DNA of 64,000 nucleotides from JBFONV01 sp040779335 (lineage in GTDB: Bacteria > Pseudomonadota > Gammaproteobacteria > Enterobacterales > Alteromonadaceae). The stretch is from the NCBI GenBank assembly GCA_040779335.1, contig JBFONV010000001.1, positions 1,054,001-1,118,000 on the forward strand, in the 5' to 3' direction. Positions 8,469 through 17,879 of this stretch are shown in pieces. The position numbers were made by a program, and so were the translations under genes. Under the pieces are notes generated by a model that was not told where the DNA came from, searched no databases, and saw nothing but the letters and a program-made list of their open reading frames with translations. Position 1 is the stretch's first letter; each line of letters begins with the position of its first letter.

Positions 8469-9743
8469 ATGTCGATAGTTGCTGTAGGTATAAATCACAA
8501 AACGGCGCCGGTTGCGGTAAGAGAAAAAATTTCTTTTAACCCTGACCGATTAAGTACTGCGCTGCATGATATGTTATCGGCTGTACAATGCAGAGAAGCC
8601 GCCATTTTATCGACTTGTAATCGTACCGAACTGTACTTAGTGCAAGATGGCAATGTCGAGCTTACTCAAGAGCGTGTTGTTCAATGGCTTGAAAATTATC
8701 ATAACGTTCCCGCATCAACGATATCACCGAGTTTATACATCCACAAAGACCAAGGCGCGGTAAATCACATGATGCGAGTTGCCTGTGGGCTCGACTCTTT
8801 AGTGTTAGGTGAACCGCAAATATTGGGTCAAATGAAGCAAGCTTATAGTCAAGCGAAAGCTGCTGGCTCTATGGCGTTGGTTATGGACAGGTTGTTTCAA
8901 CGAACGTTTGGAGTTGCCAAGCAAGTCAGAACTGAAACGGAAATTGGCGCGAGTGCTGTATCAGTAGCATTTGCCGCGGTTAATTTAGCAAAACATATAT
9001 TTGCCAGTTTAGAAAAAACTAGCGTGTTATTAGTTGGAGCTGGTGAAACAATTGAGCTAGTGGCTAAACATTTATACGACAATAAAGTCGGGAAAATAAC
9101 TGTTGCGAACCGTACCATTTCGCGAGCTGAAAATATGGCCAATCAAATTGGGGCCGATGTGATCACTTTAGCGCAAATACCTGAGCATATGAGTAAAGCC
9201 GATATTGTCATTAGCTCTACCGGCAGTACGTTACCGATTATTGGTAAAGGTATGGTTGAACATGCGCTTGAGCAGCGTAAACATCGACCTATTTTTATGG
9301 TTGATTTAGCGGTGCCTCGAGATATAGAGTCGCAAGTTTCAGAACTTGAAGATGTTTTTCTTTATACGGTTGATGATTTACAAGGGATCATTGCCCAAAA
9401 TATTGAAAATAGAAGAAAAGCAGCCGTCGAAGCAGAAAGTATTGTTAGCGCCCAAACAACGAGTTTTATGTCATGGTTGCGCGGACTCAATACCCAAGAT
9501 ACTGTGGTTAAATTTCGCCAACAATGTTTGCAAGAGCGGGATCAGTTACTAGAAAAAGCGATAATACAGCTTAATAACAACAAAGCGCCTGAAGCGATTA
9601 TTGCCGAACTTGCTACTAAATTAACTAATAAATTTATGCATGCGCCGACCAGCGCGTTTCAATCTGCAGCGCAAGGCGGCGAACTCGACAAACTAATATA
9701 TTTACGCGATATCTATAATTTGGACAATAAGGATGAGGTCTAA
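8469..9743 (+). CDS. hemA: Glutamyl-tRNA reductase
   Basis: First committed step of C5-pathway tetrapyrrole synthesis: NADPH-dependent reduction of Glu-tRNA(Glu) to glutamate-1-semialdehyde. Length 424. Catalytic Cys50 sits in STCNRTELYL; the substrate pocket includes GLDSLVLGEPQILGQ; the NADPH-binding domain begins near residue 180 with LLVGAGETIELVA and continues ANRTISRAE; the C-terminal dimerisation helix carries HAPTSAFQSAA. The N terminus (MSIVAVGINHKTAPV) is the conserved one and normally carries the heme-responsive turnover signal. It is divergent from lolB and starts the hemA-prfA-prmC run. Confidence 0.98.
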   Translation: MSIVAVGINHKTAPVAVREKISFNPDRLSTALHDMLSAVQCREAAILSTCNRTELYLVQDGNVELTQERVVQWLENYHNVPASTISPSLYIHKDQGAVNHMMRVACGLDSLVLGEPQILGQMKQAYSQAKAAGSMALVMDRLFQRTFGVAKQVRTETEIGASAVSVAFAAVNLAKHIFASLEKTSVLLVGAGETIELVAKHLYDNKVGKITVANRTISRAENMANQIGADVITLAQIPEHMSKADIVISSTGSTLPIIGKGMVEHALEQRKHRPIFMVDLAVPRDIESQVSELEDVFLYTVDDLQGIIAQNIENRRKAAVEAESIVSAQTTSFMSWLRGLNTQDTVVKFRQQCLQERDQLLEKAIIQLNNNKAPEAIIAELATKLTNKFMHAPTSAFQSAAQGGELDKLIYLRDIYNLDNKDEV

Positions 9744-9967
9744 GCCTTATTTTTGCGTTGAAAGTTCTTCATTATACTTATAAACTCCTGCCTCAATAAT
9801 ATTTATGTAGTCTGATATTTTTAACCCATTTGGTACAATAAAATCACTCCATTCGGTATTCTTCCAATTCTGGTAATAAAATTGCTGCGAATTAATGTCT
9901 AGGTAGAATATAATGCGCGTATTAGTTAGTGGCTCATCACTCAAAATAGTTGAATAAGAAAATTTTA

Positions 9968-11056
9968 ATGAATAAATCTGTATATCAAAAACTTGAAGTA
10001 TTAGTTGAACGTTTTGAAGAAGTTCAAGCCTTGTTGTCTGATCCTGACACTATTGCTGATCAAGAAAAGTTTAGAGCGTTATCAAAAGAATTTTCACAAT
10101 TAGAAGAAGTGACTCAGGTATTTCATCGCTATCAAGAAGCGGAAAATGATTTTTCAGCCGCGGAAGAAATGCTTAAAGACGATGATCCTGATATGCGAGA
10201 AATGGCACAAGAAGAATTTAAAACCGCTAAACAGGCGGTCGAAGATTTAGCCAATGAATTACAAATTTTACTATTGCCAAGAGATCCAAACGACGACAAT
10301 AACTGTTTTGTTGAAATTCGTGCTGGTGCAGGTGGCGATGAAGCCGCTATTTTTGCCGGTGATATTTTCAGAATGTACAGCCGATATGCGGAAAAGCAGG
10401 GCTGGAAAGTTGAATTGATGAATTCAAATGAAAGCGAACAAGGCGGCTATAAAGAAATTATTTTGAAAATTAACGGTGACGGTGTATACGGACAAATGAA
10501 ATTTGAGTCTGGAGGACATCGTGTTCAGCGTGTGCCAGAAACTGAATCTCAAGGTCGTGTTCATACCTCTGCTTGTACTGTTGTGGTAATGCCAGAAATT
10601 CCTGAGTCTGAAGCGATAGAAATTAATAAGGCCGACTTAAAAGTAGATACTTTTAGGGCGTCTGGCGCGGGTGGACAACACGTTAACAAAACAGACTCGG
10701 CTATTCGTATTACACATATTCCAACAGGAGTCGTAGTCGAATGTCAGGACCAACGCTCACAACATAAAAACCGTGCCCAAGCGATGTCAGTACTGCAAGC
10801 AAGATTACAAGCTGCAGAAGATGAAAAGCGTCGTAGCGAAGAAGAGTCATCTCGTCGTAACTTAGTGGCCAGTGGTGATCGCTCTGAACGTATTCGCACT
10901 TATAATTACCCGCAAGGAAGAATGACAGATCATCGTATCAACTTGACCTTGTACCGCTTAAATGAAGTGATTGAAGGTAACTTGCAATTAGTATTAGAAC
11001 CATTAATGCAGGAAAATCAGGCGGATATGTTAGCGGCTCTTTCTGAACAAAATTAG
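9968..11056 (+). CDS. prfA: Peptide chain release factor 1
   Basis: Recognises UAA and UAG stop codons and triggers peptide release. I choose the ATG at 9968 (MNKSVYQKLEVL), giving 362 residues and aligning with the E. coli start; the frame is open from a TTG at 9950, which would add six residues. The codon-recognition PxT motif appears as PET in VPETESQGRVHTSACT, and the catalytic GGQ in SGAGGQHVNKTDSAI near residue 230. GGQ glutamine methylation is done by PrmC, encoded 19 bases downstream. An unexplained 224-base gap separates it from hemA. Confidence 0.98.
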   Translation: MNKSVYQKLEVLVERFEEVQALLSDPDTIADQEKFRALSKEFSQLEEVTQVFHRYQEAENDFSAAEEMLKDDDPDMREMAQEEFKTAKQAVEDLANELQILLLPRDPNDDNNCFVEIRAGAGGDEAAIFAGDIFRMYSRYAEKQGWKVELMNSNESEQGGYKEIILKINGDGVYGQMKFESGGHRVQRVPETESQGRVHTSACTVVVMPEIPESEAIEINKADLKVDTFRASGAGGQHVNKTDSAIRITHIPTGVVVECQDQRSQHKNRAQAMSVLQARLQAAEDEKRRSEEESSRRNLVASGDRSERIRTYNYPQGRMTDHRINLTLYRLNEVIEGNLQLVLEPLMQENQADMLAALSEQN

Positions 11057-11075
11057 TGATGAAAGTCTGTAATAG

Positions 11076-12050
11076 ATGTCGAACGAGACGTCAGCTATGG
11101 TAGATAGACATCTACCGGATGAACCAAAAGCGTTCAATGCGGAAAAGCAAGAGAACTCTGCATCTTTTATGATAAGTTCTCTTGTTGGTCGTCACATTCA
11201 AGCACTCATCGATTTTGGTCTACAGCGTTTAAAGGTATGCTCAGATACAGCCAAGCTCGATGCGCAAATTTTACTGTCCACCGTACTTAATAAACCTACT
11301 AGTTATTTACTCACTTGGCCTGAACAGGTCTTAACCGATGAACAATGTCTACATTACTTAACGTTGTTAAATAGACGATATAATGGTGAGCCCATTGCCT
11401 ATATCATCGGTTCCCGTGAGTTTTGGTCTTTAACTTTGTTAGTTTCACCTGCAACGTTAATTCCACGTCCAGATACTGAAATTTTGGTTGAGCAAGTATT
11501 ATCACTATACGCAGACCAACAACAAAAGAGCATTCGTTGCCTTGATTTGGGCACGGGCACAGGAGCAATAGCACTGGCACTTGCGTCTGAACTGCCTAAA
11601 TGGACAATTGATGCGGTCGATTTTAGTCGCGAGGCTGTTACTTTAGCGCAGAAAAATGCAACGCGACTAAACTTAGAGACCGTTAATATTTTTTATAGCA
11701 ATTGGTTTGAAGGTGTTCAGGTCGACACTAAGTACGACGTGATTGTTAGTAATCCACCTTACATTGATGAGTTAGATGAACATCTATCGCAGGGCGATGT
11801 CAGGTATGAACCTAAAAGTGCCTTAGTAGCTGATGATAATGGCTTAGGTGACATCAAACATATCGCTGATAAAGCACGCGAATATTTGCAAGATGGCGGA
11901 TGCCTGATTTTTGAGCATGGTTTTACACAGGCAAAAGAAGTACAACAGATTTTAAAGGTTTTGGGTTATCATGGTATGCAGACTGCGATTGATTTTTCTG
12001 GTCATGATAGGATCACTTGGGCAAACTGGACAACTAAACCATTACCGTAA
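11076..12050 (+). CDS. prmC: Release factor glutamine methyltransferase
   Basis: SAM-dependent enzyme that N5-methylates the GGQ glutamine of release factors. In the 324-residue frame the SAM motif CLDLGTGTGAIAL is at 156-167 and the signature NPPY at 226-229 (SNPPYI). The core from about residue 40 matches E. coli PrmC (277 residues) throughout, including EFWSL.LLVSPATLIPRPDTE. The first 30 or so residues are an extra, poorly conserved extension; internal ATGs at 11097 and 11169 are alternative starts and no strong ribosome binding site decides. It follows prfA by 19 bases. Confidence 0.96.
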   Translation: MSNETSAMVDRHLPDEPKAFNAEKQENSASFMISSLVGRHIQALIDFGLQRLKVCSDTAKLDAQILLSTVLNKPTSYLLTWPEQVLTDEQCLHYLTLLNRRYNGEPIAYIIGSREFWSLTLLVSPATLIPRPDTEILVEQVLSLYADQQQKSIRCLDLGTGTGAIALALASELPKWTIDAVDFSREAVTLAQKNATRLNLETVNIFYSNWFEGVQVDTKYDVIVSNPPYIDELDEHLSQGDVRYEPKSALVADDNGLGDIKHIADKAREYLQDGGCLIFEHGFTQAKEVQQILKVLGYHGMQTAIDFSGHDRITWANWTTKPLP

Positions 12051-12132
12051 CCAGTACGTAATAATAAACGAAATCATCATAAACAAACCAAAACAATAAA
12101 TTATAACGATAAGTAATCGATAGGATACCTAC

Positions 12133-12501
12133 ATGTTTAAACATCTACATATGACTTTAGCTGTGATCAGCATTTTTCTTTTTACCTTGCGTTTTGCATG
12201 GACACTTTTAGAGTCAAAAAATTTACAGCGTAAATGGGTAAAAATAACCCCGCACATTGTTGATACCTTGTTATTAGTTGTCGGGATTTATATGGCTGTT
12301 TCGCTAGCGTTAAACCCTGTTGAACAGCTTTGGTTAGGGGAAAAAATATTGGCGCTATTAGCTTATATATTTACTGGATATTATACGCTTAAACTAGCGC
12401 GTAATCGCACCATGCAAATTATTGGTTATTTGGGAGCTATGGGGTGGATTATGCTCATCGTGCGTTTGGCGATGACCAAAGAAGCGGTATTTTTCGGCTA
12501 G
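12133..12501 (+). CDS. SirB2-family membrane protein
   Basis: A 122-residue protein with four predicted membrane helices (about 7-25, 42-60, 69-86, 96-113) and the SirB2 features MFKHLHMTLAVISIFLFTLRF and the terminal helix ending R-L-A-M-T-K. The family was named from a Salmonella invasion regulator region, but its molecular role is not known. Its place, after prmC and before the SirB1 gene in the kdsA operon, is conserved across gammaproteobacteria. Confidence 0.9.
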   Translation: MFKHLHMTLAVISIFLFTLRFAWTLLESKNLQRKWVKITPHIVDTLLLVVGIYMAVSLALNPVEQLWLGEKILALLAYIFTGYYTLKLARNRTMQIIGYLGAMGWIMLIVRLAMTKEAVFFG

Positions 12502-12619
12502 GCGTATCGCTGACTAATTTTCCAAAGCCGAATAATTAAATCATCGTTTGGCCTTTAAAAGTTAAGTGCTGACCCCCATTTCGGTTGCTTTATAGTGAAA
12601 AGGTAAAATAAGTATTTTA

Positions 12620-13423
12620 ATGAATGAGTTGTTACTGTCAGAAATTTCTGCTGACGAAAAAAGTTTATTACAATCGTTTGTCTTAATTGAAGAATTTATC
12701 TTTTCTAATACAAACGACACGTTATACCAATCACTTGATACCATTATCGAACAGTGTCAAGCAGCCATCGGTGATATTGAAGAGCCAATTCAAAGTGCGG
12801 AACATTTAATTAATGAATTATTTGTTGAACACCTATTACTTGATAATAGTCGCGCATTTTGGCCGGTATTCTCTTATCAGCTTCAGACTGGACTCGACCA
12901 TAGAACCATTGCACCAATCACTAAAGCCGCGATAATTTGCCATATTGTAGAAGCTTGTGGCTTTTTATGTGATTTGGTCTTTGTACCTGAAAAAATTATG
13001 GTGAGAATAGAGTGTGATGAGTTGTATGCCATTATTTTTGATCCTATTACGGGAGAGTCGCTGAGTTGGCATGAGCTCGATAATAGAATGGATGAATTAG
13101 GTGGAGATCCGAGTGATTATCAGTTACCAGCAATGCCCACTAAAAGTATAGTTTTTGAACATATTAGTGCTTTGAAAAGCGCACTGATAAGGGAGTTAGC
13201 TTTTGATGATGCGTTAAAATGTGTTGATGTGTTGTTGGCGATACGACCCGATGATCCCTTTGAGCGTCGTGATAGAGGCTTTTTGCTTCATCAGCTTGAT
13301 TGTTTTAAAGTGGCTTATGATGATTATCGCTTCTTTGTTGAGCAGTGTCCCAAAGATCCAGCCGCACAATTATTAAAAATACAATTAGATAACATCAATG
13401 TAATGGATACCGTTTTACATTAG
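12620..13423 (+). CDS. SirB1-family protein with transglutaminase-like core and TPR
   Basis: A 267-residue soluble protein. The N-terminal two thirds match the SirB1 / transglutaminase-like core fold, though the canonical Cys-His-Asp catalytic order is not clear by eye. The C-terminal 80 residues form tetratricopeptide-like helices (FDDALKCVDVLLAIRPDDPFERRDRG and HQLDCFKVAYDDY). Function unknown; conserved between sirB2 and kdsA. Start ATG at 12620 follows AAAAGGTAAAATAAG; spacing is loose. Confidence 0.88.
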   Translation: MNELLLSEISADEKSLLQSFVLIEEFIFSNTNDTLYQSLDTIIEQCQAAIGDIEEPIQSAEHLINELFVEHLLLDNSRAFWPVFSYQLQTGLDHRTIAPITKAAIICHIVEACGFLCDLVFVPEKIMVRIECDELYAIIFDPITGESLSWHELDNRMDELGGDPSDYQLPAMPTKSIVFEHISALKSALIRELAFDDALKCVDVLLAIRPDDPFERRDRGFLLHQLDCFKVAYDDYRFFVEQCPKDPAAQLLKIQLDNINVMDTVLH

Positions 13424-13454
13424 AAAAGTCTTTTTCTAAACATTTGGGAAGTTT

Positions 13455-14729
13455 ATGCAACAACAAGAATTAATCGAAAATGCGCTAGCCCATGGCCCAT
13501 TAGTTACCAACGATGCCACAATACTAGGCTTTATAGCAATCATGCTTGGTTTTGTTTTTTATACAGCAAATTGTCAGAGCAGTTTTTGGAAGAAATTTTA
13601 CAGCATCGTTCCTGCGGTACTTGTTTGTTATTTCTTACCATCCTTATTAAATACCTTTGGTGTTATAGACGGTGAAAAATCCCAGGTTTACTTTGTCGCA
13701 TCACGTTATTTACTGCCGGCGTGTTTAGTTTTATTAACCATAAGTGTTGATTTAAAAGCTATTGCGGGGCTAGGGAAAAAGGCGATTATATTATTCTTTA
13801 CTGGCACTATAGGCATTGTGATCGGTGGACCTATAGCGTTGTTAATTGTTGCCAGTGTATATCCAGAAATGCTTGGTGTACAAGGACCTGATGCGGTTTG
13901 GAAGGGCATGACCACTATTGCAGGAAGTTGGATTGGTGGTAGTGCAAATCAGGCGGCAATGAAAGAAATATATGGCGCGGGTGATCAGATATTTTCTGCC
14001 ATGGTAACCGTTGATGTCATTGTCGCCAATCTTTGGATGGCGGTGTTGTTAATTATGGCAGCGAATGCTAAATCGATTGATGAAAAAACTGGCGCCGATA
14101 CGTCAGCTATTACCGCGTTAAAAGAAAAAGTTGAAAACTTCCACGCTAAACACGCGCGTATAGCAACTCTTCCTGACTTAATGATTATTCTTGCAATTGG
14201 CTTGGGTGTGACAGGTTTTGCTCATTTATTTTCTGATACAGTTACACCATATTTTGTTGCTAATTACCCCGATCTTGCCCGTTTTAGTTTTCACAGTAAG
14301 TTCTTTTGGATGATTGTGTTTGCGACCACTGTCGGTATTGCTTTATCTTTTACTCGTTTACGTGAATTAGAAGGGGTAGGTGCATCAAAAGTTGGTTCGG
14401 CATTTCTCTATATTTTAATTGCGTCAATTGGCATGAAAATGGATGTCACTATGATAGCCGACACTCCAGTGTACTTCGTTATTGGAGTGATTTGGATGGT
14501 AATTCACGCAAGTTTAATGCTTATTGTCGCTAAACTCATTAAAGCGCCGTTGTTTTATATGGCGGTTGGTAGTCAATCTAATGTCGGTGGTGCAGCCTCA
14601 GCACCGGTTGTCGCATCGGCTTTTCACCCGTCATTAGCGCCTGTTGGTGTACTACTTGCGGTATTAGGCTATACAGTGGGGACATATATGGCTTGGTTAT
14701 GTGGACAGATATTACAAAGCATTGCTTAA
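13455..14729 (+). CDS. DUF819-family integral membrane protein
   Basis: A 424-residue polytopic protein with roughly 11-12 hydrophobic segments. It carries the family's glycine-rich stretches: GSWIGGSANQAAMKEIYG in the middle and SQSNVGGAASAPVVASAF near the C terminus, which look like inverted-repeat halves of a transporter. DUF819 proteins are distantly related to YjcL of Bacillus and are assumed to be carriers; the substrate is unknown. Good ribosome binding site (GGGAAGTTT before ATG). It sits between the SirB1 gene and kdsA, where E. coli has no such gene, and is probably part of the same transcript. Confidence 0.85.
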   Translation: MQQQELIENALAHGPLVTNDATILGFIAIMLGFVFYTANCQSSFWKKFYSIVPAVLVCYFLPSLLNTFGVIDGEKSQVYFVASRYLLPACLVLLTISVDLKAIAGLGKKAIILFFTGTIGIVIGGPIALLIVASVYPEMLGVQGPDAVWKGMTTIAGSWIGGSANQAAMKEIYGAGDQIFSAMVTVDVIVANLWMAVLLIMAANAKSIDEKTGADTSAITALKEKVENFHAKHARIATLPDLMIILAIGLGVTGFAHLFSDTVTPYFVANYPDLARFSFHSKFFWMIVFATTVGIALSFTRLRELEGVGASKVGSAFLYILIASIGMKMDVTMIADTPVYFVIGVIWMVIHASLMLIVAKLIKAPLFYMAVGSQSNVGGAASAPVVASAFHPSLAPVGVLLAVLGYTVGTYMAWLCGQILQSIA

Positions 14730-14756
14730 TATCACAAAAATTTAAGGATCTTTATT

Positions 14757-15602
14757 ATGGGACTGCAATCTATTCAACTAGCAAACTTTGATATTGCTAA
14801 CGAAAAACCATTCGTATTGTTTGGCGGTATGAATGTACTTGAATCACGTGATTTAGCGATGAAAATTGCTGAGCACTATGTTGAAGTTACGCAAAAACTA
14901 GGGATCCCTTATGTATTTAAAGCCTCCTTTGATAAAGCGAATCGTTCATCGGTTAACTCATATCGAGGACCAGGATTAGACGAAGGTCTCAAAATATTTG
15001 AAGAAATAAAATCAACGTTTAATGTACCCATTATTACCGATGTGCATGAAATGTATCAGGCTCAACCCGTTGCAGATGTAGTCGATATTATTCAACTTCC
15101 AGCCTTTCTTGCCAGACAAACCGATTTAGTGGTTGCTATGGCGAAAACCAATGCGATTGTGAATGTAAAAAAACCACAGTTCTTGGCTGCGCATGAAATG
15201 CGTCATATTATTAGTAAGTTTGCTGAAGCCGGTAATGAAAAAGTAATTTTGTGTGAACGTGGTAGTTGTTTTGGCTATAACAATTTGGTTGTTGATATGT
15301 TGGCCATGGACGAAATGAAATCATATGCACCTGTTATTTTTGATGCAACACATGCATTGCAGAAACCTGGTGGGCGTTCAGATTCTGCTGGAGGACGCCG
15401 AGAGCAGGCCGCACAGCTTGCTAGAAGCGGCATGGCAATAGGGATAGCGGGTTTGTTTATCGAAGCTCATCCTGATCCTAGTATCGCCAAGTGTGATGGA
15501 CCATGTGCACTGCCACTCGATAAGCTAGAACCTTACTTGTCGCAAATGAAAGCCATCGATGATTTAGTAAAAAACTTTGAGCCATTGATTACGACTGGTT
15601 AA
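14757..15602 (+). CDS. kdsA: 3-deoxy-8-phosphooctulonate synthase
   Basis: Condenses phosphoenolpyruvate with arabinose-5-phosphate to give KDO-8-phosphate for lipopolysaccharide inner core. 281 residues. Signatures: FVLFGGMNVLESRD, KASFDKANRSS (PEP and phosphate binding), GPGLDEGLKIF, VDIIQLPAFLARQTDL, VKKPQFLA, ERGSCFGYNNLVVDM, DATHALQKPGG, and a C-terminal EAHPDPS.AKCDGPCALPL. It is preceded by AAGGATC ribosome binding site and followed by an unusually long perfect hairpin terminator. Confidence 0.98.
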   Translation: MGLQSIQLANFDIANEKPFVLFGGMNVLESRDLAMKIAEHYVEVTQKLGIPYVFKASFDKANRSSVNSYRGPGLDEGLKIFEEIKSTFNVPIITDVHEMYQAQPVADVVDIIQLPAFLARQTDLVVAMAKTNAIVNVKKPQFLAAHEMRHIISKFAEAGNEKVILCERGSCFGYNNLVVDMLAMDEMKSYAPVIFDATHALQKPGGRSDSAGGRREQAAQLARSGMAIGIAGLFIEAHPDPSIAKCDGPCALPLDKLEPYLSQMKAIDDLVKNFEPLITTG

Positions 15603-15622
15603 TTGAATATTTTGCTTATTTA

Positions 15623-15652
15623 ATGATATCAATTAAATAGACTTGATATCAT
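15623..15652. repeat. Inverted repeat after kdsA
   Basis: Perfect 10-base arms ATGATATCAA and TTGATATCAT with a 10-base spacer, directly before the longer terminator palindrome. No T run follows, so it is not itself a terminator. Confidence 0.6.
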
Positions 15653-15653
15653 T

Positions 15654-15709
15654 CAGTGCATAAAACAAAAAAGGTGTCTTAATAGACACCTTTTTTGTTT
15701 TATGCACTG
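15654..15709. terminator. Very long bidirectional terminator after kdsA
   Basis: Perfect 25-base arms (15654-15678 and 15685-15709) around a 6-base loop TTAATA. The inner stem GGTGTC/GACACC is flanked by A6 and T6, so it can end kdsA on the plus strand and the exported-protein gene on the minus strand (stop at 15767). Confidence 0.85.
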
Positions 15710-15766
15710 ATTCTAGAGAAATTAGGCATTACTGTAGAGAAGATCAATCCGCTTACCGTTTCAGGC

Positions 15767-16048
15767 TTATTCAGCAATAACAGATACTTTAGCGCGTGAT
15801 TTTTCTTTATGATTGCTTGGTAAATCAAATTCCACATTTAACAAGTTTTGCGCTAGCTGCTGCGTATGAACAGGTGTAACGTCTAACTTCATTGTTTGAA
15901 GCGAATGTTTCAAGTCAAGTTTGACTTCATTAACAAAAGTAATATTGTTAATAGGTTCAACTTTTACTAATTCACCAGCTTGTGCAAACGTTGCAACGCT
16001 GGAGAAAGTGATGAGAGATAATACAGATAAAATGTTAGCAAATTTCAT
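15767..16048 (-). CDS. Small exported protein of unknown function
   Basis: 93 residues. An N-terminal signal peptide (MKFANILSVLSLITFSSVATFAQA, cleavage after AQA near 24) is followed by a hydrophilic mature part of about 68 residues without cysteines: NNITFVNEVKLDLKHSLQTM, then a segment with LAQNLLNVEFDLP. I do not recognise a family. It is monocistronic, between the kdsA terminator and gcvA, and has GGGTACC just upstream of its ATG. Confidence 0.65.
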   Translation of the reverse strand: MKFANILSVLSLITFSSVATFAQAGELVKVEPINNITFVNEVKLDLKHSLQTMKLDVTPVHTQQLAQNLLNVEFDLPSNHKEKSRAKVSVIAE

Positions 16049-16335
16049 TATGGTACCCTTAATATAAACGTCAATTTTCCTTATAGATGTTTAAGGACCT
16101 TTCTCTCGCATAGCTAAATGTGGGTTGGGGGTCACATTCGTTATATAGTCCATTTCTGATGGACAGAAGATGTTGTCCTGCATCTACAGTGCGAATAATA
16201 CGTAAAAACTAGCATATTGAGAAATGACTATTTATAATGTTATCCATTAGAAAAACTAATGATTGCTTGTTATGTGGAATTAATGATTAATTATGCATTA
16301 GTCCCTCATTATTAATTTAATAATTAAGGTATGTT

Positions 16336-17253
16336 GTGGCTAATAGACTCCCTCCACTAAACGCTTTGCGGGCTTTTGATGCTTCTGCTAGACAATTAAG
16401 CTTTACTCGGGCTGCTGAAGAATTATTCGTCACTCAAGCAGCAATAAGTCACCAAATAAAATCTTTGGAAGAGTATTTAGGCATAAAACTTTTTATGCGA
16501 AAGAATCGTGCTTTGTTGTTAACGGAAGAGGGGCAAGCATATTACTTAGATATAAAAGATATTTTTAATGCTTTGCATGACGCAACCGAGAAATTATTGG
16601 CTAGAGGGGCGAAAGGTGCAATCACGGTAAGTTTACAACCGAGTTTCGCTATTCAATGGTTAGTACCTCGATTGAATGCGTTTAATATTCTGCATCCGGA
16701 TATTGATGTTAGAATCAAAGCGGTAGATCAAGAAGAGAACTCGCTTACTCAAGATGTTGATGTTGCGATTTATCATGGTCGAGGAAATTGGTCAAACTTA
16801 CATGCTGATAAACTCCATACCGAATATTTGATCCCAGTCTGTTCGCCTTTGTTAATGTCAGATAAGAAGCCTCTTTTAATGGTGAGTGATTTAACGCAAC
16901 ATACCTTATTACATGATACTTCGCGCAGAGATTGGAAAAGGTGGTTTAAACAAGTTGATGTCAAGGGCGTTAATGTTAATCATGGGCCAATATTTAGTCA
17001 TTCAAGCATGGTATTGCAAGCCGCCATTCATGGACAGGGAGTCGCATTGGCAAATAGTGTATTGGCCAAGCCTGACATTGATGCTGGGCGCTTGATTTGT
17101 CCGTTTAATGATGTGCTAATTAGTAAAAATAGTTTTTATTTTGTCTGCCGTGAACAACAAATGGATATTGGAAAAATAATGGCATTTAGATCTTGGATGT
17201 TAGACACAGTCCATGAAGAGCAAGAGCAAATCACAGATGGACAAATACAATAG
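16336..17253 (+). CDS. gcvA: GcvA-type LysR-family transcriptional regulator
   Basis: 305-residue DNA-binding regulator; GcvA controls the glycine cleavage system in E. coli. The winged helix-turn-helix is at about 20-60 (LSFTRAAEELFVTQAAISHQIKSLE), and the N terminus NRLPPLNALRAFDASAR is typical of the GcvA subgroup. The effector domain (95-295) includes SLQPSFAIQWLVPRL. The start is GTG with AAGG six bases upstream. It heads an overlapping operon whose DUF423 and rlmM members also follow gcvA in E. coli, which supports the name. No gcv genes are in the window. Confidence 0.85.
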   Translation: MANRLPPLNALRAFDASARQLSFTRAAEELFVTQAAISHQIKSLEEYLGIKLFMRKNRALLLTEEGQAYYLDIKDIFNALHDATEKLLARGAKGAITVSLQPSFAIQWLVPRLNAFNILHPDIDVRIKAVDQEENSLTQDVDVAIYHGRGNWSNLHADKLHTEYLIPVCSPLLMSDKKPLLMVSDLTQHTLLHDTSRRDWKRWFKQVDVKGVNVNHGPIFSHSSMVLQAAIHGQGVALANSVLAKPDIDAGRLICPFNDVLISKNSFYFVCREQQMDIGKIMAFRSWMLDTVHEEQEQITDGQIQ

Positions 17254-17879
17254 TGATATCAACATTATTAAATAGTGCTACTCAGGCAAGAGCACTGCTC
17301 ATTTTTGCCCATGGGGCAGGCGCGGACATGAATCATCCGTTTATGGCTAATATAGCCGATAAACTGGGGCAATATGGTATTGAGGTATTGCGGTTTAATT
17401 TTCCGTATATGGATAAGCGTATAAAAGATGGTAAACGAAGACCCCCAGATAGAATGCCTGCACTATTAAGTTGTTACGAGACCATTATTGCTGAGTTAGA
17501 TTCCGAATTACCGTTATTTATTGGCGGTAAATCAATGGGAGGCCGTGTTGCGGCATCTCTTGCTAAGGAATCACCAGGTAAGATCGGCGGTGTCGTTTGC
17601 TTGGGGTATCCGTTTCATCCGAGTAAAAAACCTGAAAAGTTAAGACTGGAACCATTACAAAATATCGACCGGCCTGTATTAATTTTACAAGGACAAAGGG
17701 ACGCGTTAGGTGCCGAAATAGAAATTGCCGATTATGAGATATCAAGTCGATGCGAGCTGCGTTATTTTGTTGATGGCGATCACGATTTAAAACCAAGAGT
17801 TAAGTCTGGTTATACTCATCAGCAACATATCGAAGGTGCTATTCAACAAATTCTAAGGTTTATTGATGAAAATAGTTAA
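17253..17879 (+). CDS. Alpha/beta-hydrolase, KANL3/Tex30 type
   Basis: 208-residue soluble alpha/beta-hydrolase fold. The N-terminal LLIFAHGAGADMNHPFM gives the oxyanion-hole HGAGA motif, the nucleophile elbow is GGKSMGGRVA (Ser in GKSMGG), and the late loop has LILQGQRDALG with the acid and VDGDHDLKP with the catalytic His. Substrate unknown. Its GTG start shares one base with the gcvA stop, and its end overlaps the DUF423 gene, so translation is probably coupled. In E. coli gcvA is followed directly by the DUF423 gene, so this gene is an insertion into a conserved block. Confidence 0.85.
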   Translation: MISTLLNSATQARALLIFAHGAGADMNHPFMANIADKLGQYGIEVLRFNFPYMDKRIKDGKRRPPDRMPALLSCYETIIAELDSELPLFIGGKSMGGRVAASLAKESPGKIGGVVCLGYPFHPSKKPEKLRLEPLQNIDRPVLILQGQRDALGAEIEIADYEISSRCELRYFVDGDHDLKPRVKSGYTHQQHIEGAIQQILRFIDENS

